Below, piece by piece: positions 8,544 to 18,182 of a DNA stretch of 64,000 nt. The notes below the pieces were generated by a model. It was not told where the DNA came from, made no database searches, and worked only from the letters and a program-made list of their open reading frames with translations. Position numbers and translations under genes: made by a program. Each line of letters starts with the position of its first letter. Position 1 is the stretch's first letter. The DNA lies in contig CAYMEV010000014.1 in assembly GCA_964389675.1 (NCBI GenBank), positions 13,103 to 77,102 on the forward strand. Reading direction: 5' to 3'. The DNA comes from CAYMEV01 sp964389675 [NCBI: uncultured Candidatus Sumerlaeota bacterium] (GTDB lineage: Bacteria; CAYMEV01).

Positions 8544-9674
8544 ATGAGACTGATAACTTTGAACAGCATCATAATTATTATTATCGCTGCTGCATGCTTT
8601 ATCTTTATCAGCTGCAGTTCTGGTTCAGATGGAGGCCCTCCAGCACCCGATCTTGCACCGCCTTATCTGTTATATCCGGTTAATGGCCTGAAAATGTCCT
8701 TAAGAAAGCCATATTTTGAATTTAAGCACACAAATACAGAAATAGACGGAATATATTATGATTTCACGCTCTCTTCCTCCAGTTCATTCTCGGATATTAT
8801 TTATTACCAGGATAATATCTATCCCGGGTATGCAACATACCGTGTAGATCTGCCCATTGAGCTGGAACAGGGGAGAGTATATTTTTACAAATCTACAGCC
8901 AGGGTTATAGGTTTTGATGAATTTGCAGATTCAGCAATATATAGCATCTATATAGAGTTTATTGGAAACAATATCCAGAATCTTTTCATGTGTGCAGGCG
9001 ACAGCATTACAAGTGATTTCCCCGGACAGAACTATCCCAGCTTTTTGCAGGAGTATCTGATGTCCTATTTCGGGGATACTGCACGGACTATTAATGAAGG
9101 TATACCAGGAAGTTTCAGCTATGAGCTGGAATCAATAATGAACCTTCTGCTTTATGGAAATACTCCTGCTTACTCAATTATTCTGATAGGGGTTAATGAT
9201 ATCAGGTATCCGGCAAATTGCCCGGACCCCTATAATTGCGACACTTTCCAGAATATCAAGGACATTGTCAATACCTGTATCATTAACAGCAGTATTCCTG
9301 TGGTATGTACATTGATCCCTGCTGTGGGCTATAGCGGGACCCTTTTTGATGAGCAAATTAGAGCCTTAAATGAATCATTAAAGAGTTACTGCGCAGGTTC
9401 CGGTATTGATTTGATCGATCTCTATGGTGCTGTTATGGGTTATAGCGGGGATATCATGGAATTATACGTGGATGACATCCATCCAAGTGTTGCAGGCCAT
9501 AATTATATTGCATCTGTGATGTTTGAATATTTTAAGAACAGGTCCGTCAACAGCAGTCAAAACCTCAGCACAGGAAGAAACAGCTGGAAAAAAGCAGATT
9601 CCGGACCTGAGAAATTTGGACAGAAAAAGAACAGGATATTCAATAAGGGCCTTCCTCTCATCGGCAGGAGATAG
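8544..9674 (+). CDS. SGNH/GDSL-hydrolase lipoprotein
   Basis: A 376-residue exported lipoprotein. A hydrophobic stretch (8-23) ends in a lipobox-like FISC, giving a lipid-anchored Cys24 or so. Residues about 38-125 form a beta-sandwich (Fn3-like) domain. The SGNH hydrolase domain follows (about 145-335): block I CAGDSIT with the nucleophile Ser, block III GVND, and block V DDIHPSVAGH with the catalytic Asp/His pair. Such enzymes remove acyl groups from polysaccharide, peptidoglycan or lipids. The tail after residue 340 is basic and serine/glutamine-rich and probably unstructured. The ATG has an AGGAG ribosome site. Substrate unknown. Confidence 0.88.
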   Translation: MRLITLNSIIIIIIAAACFIFISCSSGSDGGPPAPDLAPPYLLYPVNGLKMSLRKPYFEFKHTNTEIDGIYYDFTLSSSSSFSDIIYYQDNIYPGYATYRVDLPIELEQGRVYFYKSTARVIGFDEFADSAIYSIYIEFIGNNIQNLFMCAGDSITSDFPGQNYPSFLQEYLMSYFGDTARTINEGIPGSFSYELESIMNLLLYGNTPAYSIILIGVNDIRYPANCPDPYNCDTFQNIKDIVNTCIINSSIPVVCTLIPAVGYSGTLFDEQIRALNESLKSYCAGSGIDLIDLYGAVMGYSGDIMELYVDDIHPSVAGHNYIASVMFEYFKNRSVNSSQNLSTGRNSWKKADSGPEKFGQKKNRIFNKGLPLIGRR

Positions 9675-9758
9675 AGTTATTCTCTGTTTTGAAACATCGT
9701 GTTCTTAAGGATCTCTCTTAAAAGATATCAGAAATGCTGTTTTTTATTATATTTTTCC

Positions 9759-10796
9759 TTAAAGAAGGTCCCTGATTTTTAAAAAATCCTTTACAAATTC
9801 AAATGCATTTACCAGGTCATCTTTTCTGACCGATGAGATTGCAGAATGTATGGATCTGCACGGGGCTGAAACTGTAAGAGAATATGCATCAATGCCCAGC
9901 CTCTGGACACCTGCAGCATTAGTACTCCCGAATATCGGCCTTTTATAATGCCACATGGCTTTTGTCTTCATAGCATCTATTTTTTTCTTCATCCTGGAGG
10001 AGAGGATGCTGTTCTGGTCGGCGATCGTAATGCAGGGCCCCTGTCCCGGATAGCATGGTGTAAGATTATCAGGAAGATTAGGAAGGTCAGAACCGGTCGT
10101 TCCTTCAAGCGCTATCACCAGATCTGGCTTGACCCTGTTTAAGACCTTCATTATGCCTATGAGGCCGTATTCCTCCTGGACAGAGAATGAAAAATAGAGA
10201 TTGTACCTGCTTTTTTCCCTGAAAAAGTGCTCTGCAAGGTTAAGCAGGACAAAACAGCCTGCCCTGTCATCGAGAGCTTTTGCAAAAACAGATCTGTCCT
10301 GCTCAAAGGATTGAGTGTCAAATACTCCCGGATCACCTATCTCAAGCCCCAGGTTATTTACTGCTTCTTCTTTGCTTATGGCCCCGACATCAATGAAAAG
10401 GTCCTGGAAGGATAAATCCTTTGATGAGTTCTGATATTTCACTATATGTATAGGTATTGTGGAGACTATTCCCCTTACCAGGTCGCCCTTCCTGTTTTTG
10501 AATACTATCTTGTGCCCGAGGCTGTTCTTTGCAAAAAGGCCTCCCAGCGGAAGAACCTGGATATACCCGCTTTTTGTGATGTTATTTATTATAAAGCCGC
10601 ATTCATCAGTATGGGCATCTATAAGTACCCTTGGCATATTTTTCTCGCCGGGCATTTCAATAATTATATTATTTGCCCTGTCGATAAAAGGGCTGCATTC
10701 TTTCAGCCTGCCACCTATATAGGATACAACGTCATCTTCAAATCCCGGCGGCCCGAACAGGTCACAAAGTTCTTTCAAAATTGAAAAATCAAGCAT
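9759..10796 (-). CDS. M42 family metallo-aminopeptidase
   Basis: A 345-residue cytosolic dizinc peptidase of the glutamyl-aminopeptidase/TET type. Metal and catalytic residues are visible: His62 and Asp64 in AHTDECG, Asp176/Asp177 in LDDRAG, Glu208-Glu209 in QEEYG, Glu231 in ALEGTTGSD, and a His in CRSIHSAIS near the C-terminus. The family forms large tetrahedral particles that trim peptides from the N-terminus. AAAGGAG lies about 10 nt before the start. It is the last gene of a three-gene minus-strand operon, 15 bp after the radical-SAM gene at 10812. Confidence 0.93.
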   Translation of the reverse strand: MLDFSILKELCDLFGPPGFEDDVVSYIGGRLKECSPFIDRANNIIIEMPGEKNMPRVLIDAHTDECGFIINNITKSGYIQVLPLGGLFAKNSLGHKIVFKNRKGDLVRGIVSTIPIHIVKYQNSSKDLSFQDLFIDVGAISKEEAVNNLGLEIGDPGVFDTQSFEQDRSVFAKALDDRAGCFVLLNLAEHFFREKSRYNLYFSFSVQEEYGLIGIMKVLNRVKPDLVIALEGTTGSDLPNLPDNLTPCYPGQGPCITIADQNSILSSRMKKKIDAMKTKAMWHYKRPIFGSTNAAGVQRLGIDAYSLTVSAPCRSIHSAISSVRKDDLVNAFEFVKDFLKIRDLL

Positions 10797-10811
10797 AATA
10801 AAATACTCCTT

Positions 10812-12212
10812 TCAGCTTTTATGAGATTTTATATTCTTTAATCTGGACCAGAGAGGCCCCTTTGAACCGAATTTTCTAAGATGGATCAATTTTTCCGGGT
10901 AGTAGTTTATCTTTAATGAGGGGATTATCCACCTTGAATCCTCCTTAGCCAGGGTGCTGAATTTCTCTGAAGCGTAAGCCATGATATCATCATTAATAAA
11001 GAAAAATGGTTTAAGCAGGCTGTCCCGTTCAGAGACAAGCCCTTTTTCAGCGCAGTAGCTGTAAAGCCTGGTGTTCGGATAGACCCTTATTCCAAGCATA
11101 ACAGCAATAGCATCGGGGGATAATTTTTGTATGAAGCCGATGCTTTCGTCTATTGTTCTTCTGGTTTCAGCGGGAGAGCCAATAAGAAGATAAAACATTG
11201 TCTTGATCCCCAGGGAATCGGAAAGGTGCTTTGCCCTTTCTATGTGTTTTATGTTAAAACCCTTTTCAAGGCTTTCAAGAATAGCATCTGAACCGGATTC
11301 TACGCCAAATTCAACCTCGGTACACCCTGTATCCCTTGTCAGCTCAAGAAACTCTTCATCAACAAACCTGGGATTAAAAAAGCCTGTCCACCTTATCTTG
11401 ATTCCGGATCTTTTCAGGCATCGGAGAAAATCCTTTGTCTCCTCAAGGGGGTAATTGAAAATACTGTCAACAAAGTAAAAATAATCGAAATTAAACCTGG
11501 ACTTCAGATAACCAATTTCCTCTATTACACTGGATGAAGTCCTTATCCTCAGGTGTTTTCCGTCAATATCCGGGTAAGTGCAGTATATGCATTTGAAAGG
11601 GCATCCTCTTTTTATCTGTATGCTTATCATTCCTCCAGTTTTTATATAGGGCTCTGTAAGCCTAATATCCCTTTTCGGCCATGATTCAGAAAAGCTTTTA
11701 TTGATCTGGGGATTATTTCCCTGCCCCTGAATTATCCTGTTCTTGCTGTCGCGGGTATAGATATTTGGAATTTTTTCAAGAAGAGCATTATCCCGGATAT
11801 TCTTAAGCGCTGTCAAAAGGACCTGCTCACCCTCACCCTTTATTCCGTAATCTGCACCGCAGTATTTGAGCATTTCCCGGGGAAATATGGAATAACCGCT
11901 TCCTCCAAGGATAACTGGTGCTCTGGAAATATTCTTTATTTTACCTACTATATCCCTGATTTCGTCTATATATGATACCGTGGAAGGATAGAGAATATTG
12001 TCTATATTCCGTATTGAAACACCCACAGCTGTGTATTCATTTTCTGCAAGGCAGCTTCTAAGCTGGGGTTCATAATCCCTGTCAAGGTAAAGGTCTATGA
12101 TATCTACGCCTATATTATTCTTTTCAAGATAGTCCTTTATATAAAATACACCCAGAGGCATGACAGGGTAAGGCGATATTTCGTAATTAAAGGATATGAG
12201 CAAAAATCTCAT
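10812..12212 (-). CDS. B12-binding-domain radical SAM protein
   Basis: A 466-residue protein with an N-terminal cobalamin-binding-type Rossmann domain (about 1-150; no DxHxxG histidine seen, as is usual in this class) and a radical-SAM TIM-barrel domain. The cluster motif is Cys204-x3-Cys208-x2-Cys211 in KRGCPFKCIYC. Members of this class carry out methylations, cyclisations and other radical reactions in cofactor, lipid and natural-product pathways; the substrate is not evident. It is middle gene of the operon with 12238-13539 and the M42 peptidase, 25 bp from the upstream gene. Its pairing with a second protein of the same class suggests two steps of one pathway. Confidence 0.9.
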   Translation of the reverse strand: MRFLLISFNYEISPYPVMPLGVFYIKDYLEKNNIGVDIIDLYLDRDYEPQLRSCLAENEYTAVGVSIRNIDNILYPSTVSYIDEIRDIVGKIKNISRAPVILGGSGYSIFPREMLKYCGADYGIKGEGEQVLLTALKNIRDNALLEKIPNIYTRDSKNRIIQGQGNNPQINKSFSESWPKRDIRLTEPYIKTGGMISIQIKRGCPFKCIYCTYPDIDGKHLRIRTSSSVIEEIGYLKSRFNFDYFYFVDSIFNYPLEETKDFLRCLKRSGIKIRWTGFFNPRFVDEEFLELTRDTGCTEVEFGVESGSDAILESLEKGFNIKHIERAKHLSDSLGIKTMFYLLIGSPAETRRTIDESIGFIQKLSPDAIAVMLGIRVYPNTRLYSYCAEKGLVSERDSLLKPFFFINDDIMAYASEKFSTLAKEDSRWIIPSLKINYYPEKLIHLRKFGSKGPLWSRLKNIKSHKS

Positions 12213-12237
12213 TATAAAACGCCTTCAGGCACTTTTT

Positions 12238-13539
12238 TCAGATTCCTTTCCGGATTTTGGAATCATAATAGGGTTTTGACCTGTTCCATGCCATTCTGAA
12301 TCCAATATTTTGAGGGAGGAATATCTGCAGGCTTCTGTTCAGCTTGAATAATCTGCGAAATAAAGAAGAGAATGAATAGATCTGGCTGTTTATCTGATTG
12401 AACATTTCCTGCAGTTTTTCCGCTGATATTGATTTCGGCTGGAATACAACGGTATTCATATCATAATCATCCCAGTTATATGAAATTATTCTCTTTTCCT
12501 CCTCCATCCTGTCATGTATTCTTGTTCCAGGAAACGGCGTAAGGATAGAAAAAAGAAGCGCATCCATCTTTGTCCTGTTGACAAATCTGTACACCTTGTC
12601 GAAACTGCTTTCGGTATCATTGTCATAACCGAAGATGAATGAGCCCTGTATCCCTATGCCTTTATCCTGTATCTTTTTGATCTTTTCTTCATATGAGCTT
12701 ATCCTGTTGAATTGCTTTCCCATTAATTTCAGATTTTCATCATTCAATGATTCAAATCCGATAAAAAGCCCCATGCATCCGCTTTTCCTGGCATATTCAA
12801 GAAGCTCATCATCATCAGCTATCTTTATGGAACTCTGGGAAAGCCATTTTATTTTAAGGGGTATCAGTGATTTAAAAAGCGACTTCGCATATTCCTTGTC
12901 CCCTGTAATATTATCATCAACAAAAAAAATGAATCTCGAGTGTTCATTATCAAGCTCCCTGATAACATGCTCTATGCCCTTTTTTCTGTAAGTCCTTCCG
13001 AAAAAAGGTGTTACAGAGCAGAATTCACAGTCAAAAGGACATCCTCTTGTGGTCTGGAGTGTCCCTTTGAAAAAATATTTTCTGGATAAAAGCTCTTTTC
13101 TGGGCAGGGGAAGACCGTCCAGACTGCAGAAGGATTCAGTTTTATAGACAGGCTGAAGGCTGTTCTTCTCGATATCTGAGATCATTCGATGAATATAGCC
13201 CTCGCATTCGCCTACTGCTACTGAATCAGCATGCTGAGATGCTTCTGAAGGTTTTATGGAAGCATGTATCCCGCCAAGTATGACTTTTGAACCCTTGTTT
13301 CTGTATATATCAGCTATTTCATAACCCCTTACGGCATTTGGTGTCAGTATTGAAATTCCCACAATATCAAAATCCTGGCTGAAATCAATCTCCTCTATAT
13401 TCTCATCAAAGATTTTTACCTCATATTGTGCCGGGAAGAACGATGAGATTGTAGGCAATGAAAGGTACGGGAATTTAAATGGATTATTGGCCCAGAATCC
13501 TGATCTCTTCCATTTAGGAATGATTAAGGCTATTTTCAT
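12238..13539 (-). CDS. B12-binding-domain radical SAM protein
   Basis: A 433-residue protein of the same architecture as its downstream neighbour, but clearly divergent from it. The N-terminal B12-type domain contains LSLPTI and LGGIHAS segments. The radical-SAM cluster motif is Cys167-x3-Cys171-x2-Cys174 in TRGCPFDCEFC. An FFVDDNIT stretch and the GFESL segment are typical of BchE/hopanoid-methylase-like relatives. AGGA lies 8 nt before the start. It is first gene of the minus-strand operon and divergent from the acyl-AMP ligase gene at 13680, with 140 bp between them that can hold both promoters. Confidence 0.9.
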   Translation of the reverse strand: MKIALIIPKWKRSGFWANNPFKFPYLSLPTISSFFPAQYEVKIFDENIEEIDFSQDFDIVGISILTPNAVRGYEIADIYRNKGSKVILGGIHASIKPSEASQHADSVAVGECEGYIHRMISDIEKNSLQPVYKTESFCSLDGLPLPRKELLSRKYFFKGTLQTTRGCPFDCEFCSVTPFFGRTYRKKGIEHVIRELDNEHSRFIFFVDDNITGDKEYAKSLFKSLIPLKIKWLSQSSIKIADDDELLEYARKSGCMGLFIGFESLNDENLKLMGKQFNRISSYEEKIKKIQDKGIGIQGSFIFGYDNDTESSFDKVYRFVNRTKMDALLFSILTPFPGTRIHDRMEEEKRIISYNWDDYDMNTVVFQPKSISAEKLQEMFNQINSQIYSFSSLFRRLFKLNRSLQIFLPQNIGFRMAWNRSKPYYDSKIRKGI

Positions 13540-13679
13540 ATATTATCCTGGATACTGCCTTTTCTTATTATCATATCCGGTGAGTATAAATTAATCCATA
13601 CAAAATGAGAAGAGAAAAAAATTGGTTTACAAATTGGCTGCATTTCATAGAATAAAGAAAAATATAAGGATAAATGATA

Positions 13680-15152
13680 ATGAATATATCAAAGGTCATA
13701 TACTGGGCTGAAAGGAGATATGGAGATAATACAGCCCTTATCTACAATGATTCTGAGATCAGTTTCCATAAGCTCAGGGAGAATACAGAAAAATATATTC
13801 ATTATTTCTCTCTGCTGGATCTTGACAGGAAAAAGCCGATAGCGGTCAGCCTTCCCAATATTCCGGAATTTATCTATATAACCATGGCACTAAACAGCCT
13901 TGGCATACCTGTAATACTTACCAATACTGCCATATCAAGTATGGAGCTTTCCTATATACTTGAGGATTCAGGGGCTGAAATGCTCATATCCTACAGGATA
14001 CCGGAAGATTATGCCAGAAGGGTATCAGCATTAGCAGCACATTCAGGAAAGAATATAAAATTTATTGATATAAGGGAACCGTCTGTTATGGACCCGGGTT
14101 CTCTACTGACTGATTATATTGAAAGGCTGGAGCCGAAAAAGGTCTTTATTCCGCTGAAAGACCCATGCTCTTCTGTAATAATATATACATCCGGCGAAGA
14201 GGGCTATCTCATGGGAGCGTCCCTTTCATATTCAAACCTGATGTCAAACATCCTTGTTACAAGGGAATATATGAGCCTTACCATGAATGATGTCTTATTT
14301 TCACTCCTGCCCTTTTATCATGCATTCGGATTTTCAAACACCCTGCTTACAGGCCTGCTGGAAGGCTCAAAACAGCTTCTTATTGACAGGTACAGGACAT
14401 CCCAGATACTTGAATTCATACAGAAATACAGAATTACCAGGATTCAGAGTGTCCCCATGATGTTTTACACCATATTCAATCACAGGCATATCGACAGGTA
14501 TGATATAAGCTCCCTGAAGAAATGCATTTCAGGCGGTTCGCCTATGGATGCAGAATTTCAGAAGTATGTCAATGAAAAGTATCAGATAGGCATCCACCAG
14601 GGCTTTGGTATTACAGAGGCATCTGCAGCTGTTACCTTTAATTTCCTGGATGAGGATATTGTATACGGGTCCTGCGGCAAAATTCTCCCAATATTCAAAT
14701 CCAAGATAGTTGATGAAACAGGCAGGGTCTTAAGGGCCGGAGAAACAGGGGAGATGCATATTAAGGGCCCAAGCATCACAGACAGGTATATTGGCAGGTT
14801 TTCAGACTGCAGGGACAGGTTTGCTGAAGACGGCTGGTTTAAAACAGGGGATTATTTTATGATTGATAAGGAAGGAAACCATTTTTTTAAGGGGCTCAAA
14901 AAGAATATGTACCTGGTCGGGGGCTATAATGTATATCCCAGGGAAGTGGAAAGGATAATAGCAATGATTGAAGGGGTTGAGAAGGCCAGGGTATATTCTG
15001 CAGAAAAAGACAGCAAGGGAAACTACATAATATCTGCAGACATAACCATAAAAGGATCGGCTGAAAAAGAGGGTATCTTCAGGGAAATCTGCACATTATT
15101 ATCACCATATAAAATTCCATCAAGGATAGAATGGATAGTAAAAAATGATTAA
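13680..15152 (+). CDS. Acyl-AMP ligase-like (adenylate-forming) enzyme with degenerate motifs
   Basis: A 490-residue member of the class I adenylate-forming superfamily. The core has FHKLRENTEK, the A5-like GFGITEASA and GWFKTGDYF, and the hinge region KGLKKNMYLVGGYNVYP. Two key parts deviate. The phosphate-binding A3 loop reads YTSGEEGYLMGA in place of the usual YTSGTTG.PKG. The C-terminus stops at YKIPSRIEWIVKND, before the position of the A10 catalytic lysine (PRT..GK). The protein may therefore be limited to adenylation with altered chemistry, or act as a binding protein. AAGGA (13666-13670) is only 3 nt from the ATG at 13674 but 9 nt from the ATG at 13680, so I chose the latter. The stop overlaps the next gene by 8 bp. 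Confidence 0.85.
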   Translation: MNISKVIYWAERRYGDNTALIYNDSEISFHKLRENTEKYIHYFSLLDLDRKKPIAVSLPNIPEFIYITMALNSLGIPVILTNTAISSMELSYILEDSGAEMLISYRIPEDYARRVSALAAHSGKNIKFIDIREPSVMDPGSLLTDYIERLEPKKVFIPLKDPCSSVIIYTSGEEGYLMGASLSYSNLMSNILVTREYMSLTMNDVLFSLLPFYHAFGFSNTLLTGLLEGSKQLLIDRYRTSQILEFIQKYRITRIQSVPMMFYTIFNHRHIDRYDISSLKKCISGGSPMDAEFQKYVNEKYQIGIHQGFGITEASAAVTFNFLDEDIVYGSCGKILPIFKSKIVDETGRVLRAGETGEMHIKGPSITDRYIGRFSDCRDRFAEDGWFKTGDYFMIDKEGNHFFKGLKKNMYLVGGYNVYPREVERIIAMIEGVEKARVYSAEKDSKGNYIISADITIKGSAEKEGIFREICTLLSPYKIPSRIEWIVKND

Positions 15153-16371
15153 TAACTCGAAAGCCAGGCCGGCAGTGGCTATTGTAAAAAACAGCAGTAT
15201 CAGCCGCAATAACCTGGATTTTTCATCCCCTGAACTGGATGCCATAAAACAGCTGATTGAACGGGGAGCAGGATATTCAGACAACTTTTTTAGCTCAGTC
15301 AGGTCAATGAAGGTCTTCATAAAACCTAACCTTGTAAGGCCTGACCCGGTAAACAACCCTTCGCTCTCTACTGATGGAAGGGTGATACTTGCTTTAACAG
15401 ACCTGCTTTCAGATCATGGTGCATCTCAGATCGCCTTAGGGGACAATCCGGGATACGGGCTTGATTTTTCCACTGCTTTGAAGGATTCTAAACTTGAGCC
15501 TGAACTGAAAGCCAGGGGAGTCAGGCTTGTAAACATTGATAAACTGCCGAGGAAAAGCGTTTTTAATGAAAATGCCGTCCTTTTTAAGGATTATCAGATG
15601 CCGGTCCTGGATCATGATCTGTTTATAAATCTGCCAAAGATGAAGACACACATGCACGCAATGGTCTCCCTTTCAGTTAAGAACCTCTACGGCCTTGTCG
15701 TTGATGACCAGAGGCTTACTTTTCACAGGGAGGACCTGCACAGGAAACTTGCAGAACTTCTGTATATACACTGGCCTGATCTGAATATTATTGACGGGCT
15801 TATACCCATGGAAGGCCAGGCACCTCTCTATGGCAGTGCAGTATATGGATTCAATACCCTTGTAATCAGCAGGAATATTATGGGTGCTGATACAGTAGCT
15901 TCAGGCTTGATGGGTTTTGACCCGCAGGAGATAACAAAACTTAGGATAGCCCGCAGCCTTGGTTTCGGCTCTATTGACATTAATGATTACAGCCTTTTCG
16001 GAGACAGCTTTGAAGAGATAAAGAAAAGGTTTTCAAGGCCCGTGCTGAGCAGTGCAGGGGTTTATGACAGGATCCTGTCGCTTGAGTGCGGTGTATGCAG
16101 CGGATGCCTCTCCGGGATCAGGCACAGCCTTGACAAGCTTTCTTTTGAGGGCAGCCTTGAAAAAATTAAGGGGGAAATTGCCATATTCAGCGGTAAAGCT
16201 GTTCAAAACCGGGAAATATTAAAGGATTTCCATGGAAAGCTTATCCTTTATGGGAACTGTGCACTGGATGTCCAGTTCTATGATTCAGCAAGAAGGAACA
16301 GGGCTGTTATAGTACCCGGATGCGCCCCGCATATTTTTGACCTTTATAATGCCATTAAGAAAGGATTATGA
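15145..16371 (+). CDS. DUF362 domain protein
   Basis: A 408-residue protein with the DUF362 signature: KPNLVRPDPVN near residue 55, LGDNPG, and the conserved segment INLPKMKTH followed by SVKNLYGLV. The C-terminal third carries a small cysteine motif, ECGVCSGCLSG, and ends in a second alpha/beta part. DUF362 proteins are often linked to iron-sulfur proteins in anaerobes; no biochemical function is firmly known. It overlaps the acyl-AMP ligase gene by 8 bp upstream and ruvX by 4 bp downstream, so translation is coupled. The link to the ligase suggests a shared job; the link to ruvX and mltG is more likely just operon order. Confidence 0.85.
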   Translation: MINNSKARPAVAIVKNSSISRNNLDFSSPELDAIKQLIERGAGYSDNFFSSVRSMKVFIKPNLVRPDPVNNPSLSTDGRVILALTDLLSDHGASQIALGDNPGYGLDFSTALKDSKLEPELKARGVRLVNIDKLPRKSVFNENAVLFKDYQMPVLDHDLFINLPKMKTHMHAMVSLSVKNLYGLVVDDQRLTFHREDLHRKLAELLYIHWPDLNIIDGLIPMEGQAPLYGSAVYGFNTLVISRNIMGADTVASGLMGFDPQEITKLRIARSLGFGSIDINDYSLFGDSFEEIKKRFSRPVLSSAGVYDRILSLECGVCSGCLSGIRHSLDKLSFEGSLEKIKGEIAIFSGKAVQNREILKDFHGKLILYGNCALDVQFYDSARRNRAVIVPGCAPHIFDLYNAIKKGL

Positions 16372-16787
16372 TGGGAAGGCTGCTGGGACTCGATATAGGA
16401 AAGAAGCGCATAGGGATCGCTACCTCTGATGAAGCAAGGATCATTGCTTTCCCCCATTCAGTCTATAATCTTAATTCACTGGATGATTTCATTATTTTCC
16501 TTGATAAGCTGATTAAAGAGAAGAATATTGACAGAGTGGTCATCGGCCTGCCCAGAAGGACAGACAGGGAAGGTGAGACTGAAAGCTCCGTCTTTGCAAG
16601 GGAGATGAAGAAAACGATTGAAGAAAGGCTGAATATTGATACAGTTCTGTATGATGAGAGATTAAGCACTGTAGAGGCAAGAAGGGACCTTACCTCAATG
16701 GGGATCAATGCAAAAAAACAGAAAAAGATGATTGATATGGCAGCAGCCCGGATCATACTTCAGGCATATATCGACAGCCAGAGATGA
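16368..16787 (+). CDS. ruvX: Putative pre-16S rRNA nuclease / Holliday junction resolvase-like YqgF
   Basis: A 139-residue RNase H-fold nuclease. The motif LLGLDIGKKRIGIA carries the first catalytic Asp, DERLST the second acidic site, and DMAAARIILQAY the third. Length is typical of the family. In other bacteria YqgF/RuvX finishes the 5' end of 16S rRNA. The start overlaps the DUF362 stop by 4 bp; an alternative in-frame ATG sits one codon downstream. The ruvX-mltG order seen here recurs in many bacteria, which supports the calls for both. Confidence 0.94.
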   Translation: MMGRLLGLDIGKKRIGIATSDEARIIAFPHSVYNLNSLDDFIIFLDKLIKEKNIDRVVIGLPRRTDREGETESSVFAREMKKTIEERLNIDTVLYDERLSTVEARRDLTSMGINAKKQKKMIDMAAARIILQAYIDSQR

Positions 16788-17818
16788 AAAAAACCGCGAT
16801 CCATAAATTTCTTAAAAGAGCTTTCCTGGGTATTTCCCTTCTTCTAATTGCAGCAGTCTGTACTGCATATTACTTGTATAACAGGCTGGAGGCCTTCGGC
16901 AACAGAATTAATATTACAGATGAGCCGGTACTGCTGAACATTGAAAAGGGTGCTTCAGTATCTGAGGTTGTCAGACTGCTCTATGAAAAGAAAGTGACAG
17001 GAAGTGAAGCCAGGGCCCTGCTTTATTACCGTGTGTTCTTCAGGAATCAGACTCTGAAGGCCGGCTTTTACAGGCTGCCTGAAGCATCAAGCCTCCATGA
17101 TGTCCTTGACATGATAATAAAGGGGGATATAGCAACAGAAAAGCTGACAATCATTGAAGGTTCCACCATATGGGAGATAAATGAGGTGATCAGCGGTTCT
17201 AAAATTACCGGCAGGGACGATTTTTTTATGCTATGCTACAATAAAGAGTTTCTGGCGGAGCTGAAAATACCCTTTGGCATAATAGAGGGCTTTATATACC
17301 CGGATACTTATGTATTTCCTTTAGGCATTCCTGTTAAGGATGCTGTAAGGATAATGGTGGCGAGGTCATTTGATATATATGAAAAGATATCAGAAACAGC
17401 AACAAACCCGATGGATATCGGGGAGGCAATGATCCTTGCATCATTGATTGAAAAGGAATCCCCCAGTAAGGAAGAGGGCCCTGTTATTGCCTCTGTATAC
17501 CTTAACAGGCTGGATATAAACATGCTCCTTCAGTGTGACCCTACTGTAATATATGCACTGAAGAGGAACAGGCTATATGACGGGAGATTGCTCAAAAAGG
17601 ACCTGTCCTTTGATGACCCCTACAATACATACCTTTATAAGGGGCTTCCTCCCTCGCCAATCGCAAGTCCTGGATATTACTCCATATTTTCCGCAATGAA
17701 CCCTGCCAGGACTGATTATTTATATTTTGTGGCTAAGGATGACAGCTCGCATGTGTTTGCTGAAACATACAGGGAGCATCAGAGAAATATTATTAAAGTG
17801 AGGAAAAACAAAAAATGA
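16784..17818 (+). CDS. mltG: Endolytic murein transglycosylase
   Basis: A 344-residue inner-membrane lytic transglycosylase that cuts nascent glycan strands. One N-terminal helix (about 12-32) anchors it. The LysM-like part includes IEKGASVSEVVRLL, and the YceG catalytic domain has GFIYPDTY, ASLIEKES with the catalytic Glu, QCDPTVIYAL, YNTYLYKGLPPSPIASPG and the terminal FAETYREH. All family hallmarks are intact. Start overlaps ruvX stop by 4 bp and its stop overlaps the next gene by 4 bp. Confidence 0.95.
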   Translation: MKKTAIHKFLKRAFLGISLLLIAAVCTAYYLYNRLEAFGNRINITDEPVLLNIEKGASVSEVVRLLYEKKVTGSEARALLYYRVFFRNQTLKAGFYRLPEASSLHDVLDMIIKGDIATEKLTIIEGSTIWEINEVISGSKITGRDDFFMLCYNKEFLAELKIPFGIIEGFIYPDTYVFPLGIPVKDAVRIMVARSFDIYEKISETATNPMDIGEAMILASLIEKESPSKEEGPVIASVYLNRLDINMLLQCDPTVIYALKRNRLYDGRLLKKDLSFDDPYNTYLYKGLPPSPIASPGYYSIFSAMNPARTDYLYFVAKDDSSHVFAETYREHQRNIIKVRKNKK

Positions 17819-18165
17819 AAAATAAAAAAGCATACCTGCTTCTGTTCAGCCTTCTTTTTGTCTTCTGCTGTACAGAAAGTATCTGTATCGGTGACTGCAG
17901 TTTTGATATTTCAGTTGATACCGGGCTTCTTATATATCAGCCTTCAGATTTTAACAATACAAGGGTAAGAATAAAGGTCCCCGGAAAATCTTTCACTGTA
18001 TCAGATGGTGAAGGCAGGGTGAAATACAGGGATATTGACAGCAGAATACCGGTCGACACCGCGATTATGAATGATATAAGAGATCTTCCCGATGCTGATA
18101 TCTATCTTTATATTCAAATTACAGAGGGAAGCATGGTCTTACGAGGAATAAGCTATAAACTTTAA
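17815..18165 (+). CDS. Small exported protein, possible lipoprotein
   Basis: A 116-residue protein with a strong N-terminal signal (residues 7-20, LLLFSLLFVFC) and cysteines at the end of it (FCC), so it may be a lipoprotein. The mature part is beta-rich, with two further cysteines early (CIGDC). I do not recognise a family. It overlaps mltG by 4 bp (ATGA) and is followed 17 bp later by the nucleotidase gene, so it belongs to this operon. Confidence 0.7.
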   Translation: MKNKKAYLLLFSLLFVFCCTESICIGDCSFDISVDTGLLIYQPSDFNNTRVRIKVPGKSFTVSDGEGRVKYRDIDSRIPVDTAIMNDIRDLPDADIYLYIQITEGSMVLRGISYKL

Positions 18166-18182
18166 TACATAAGGAGATTAAA

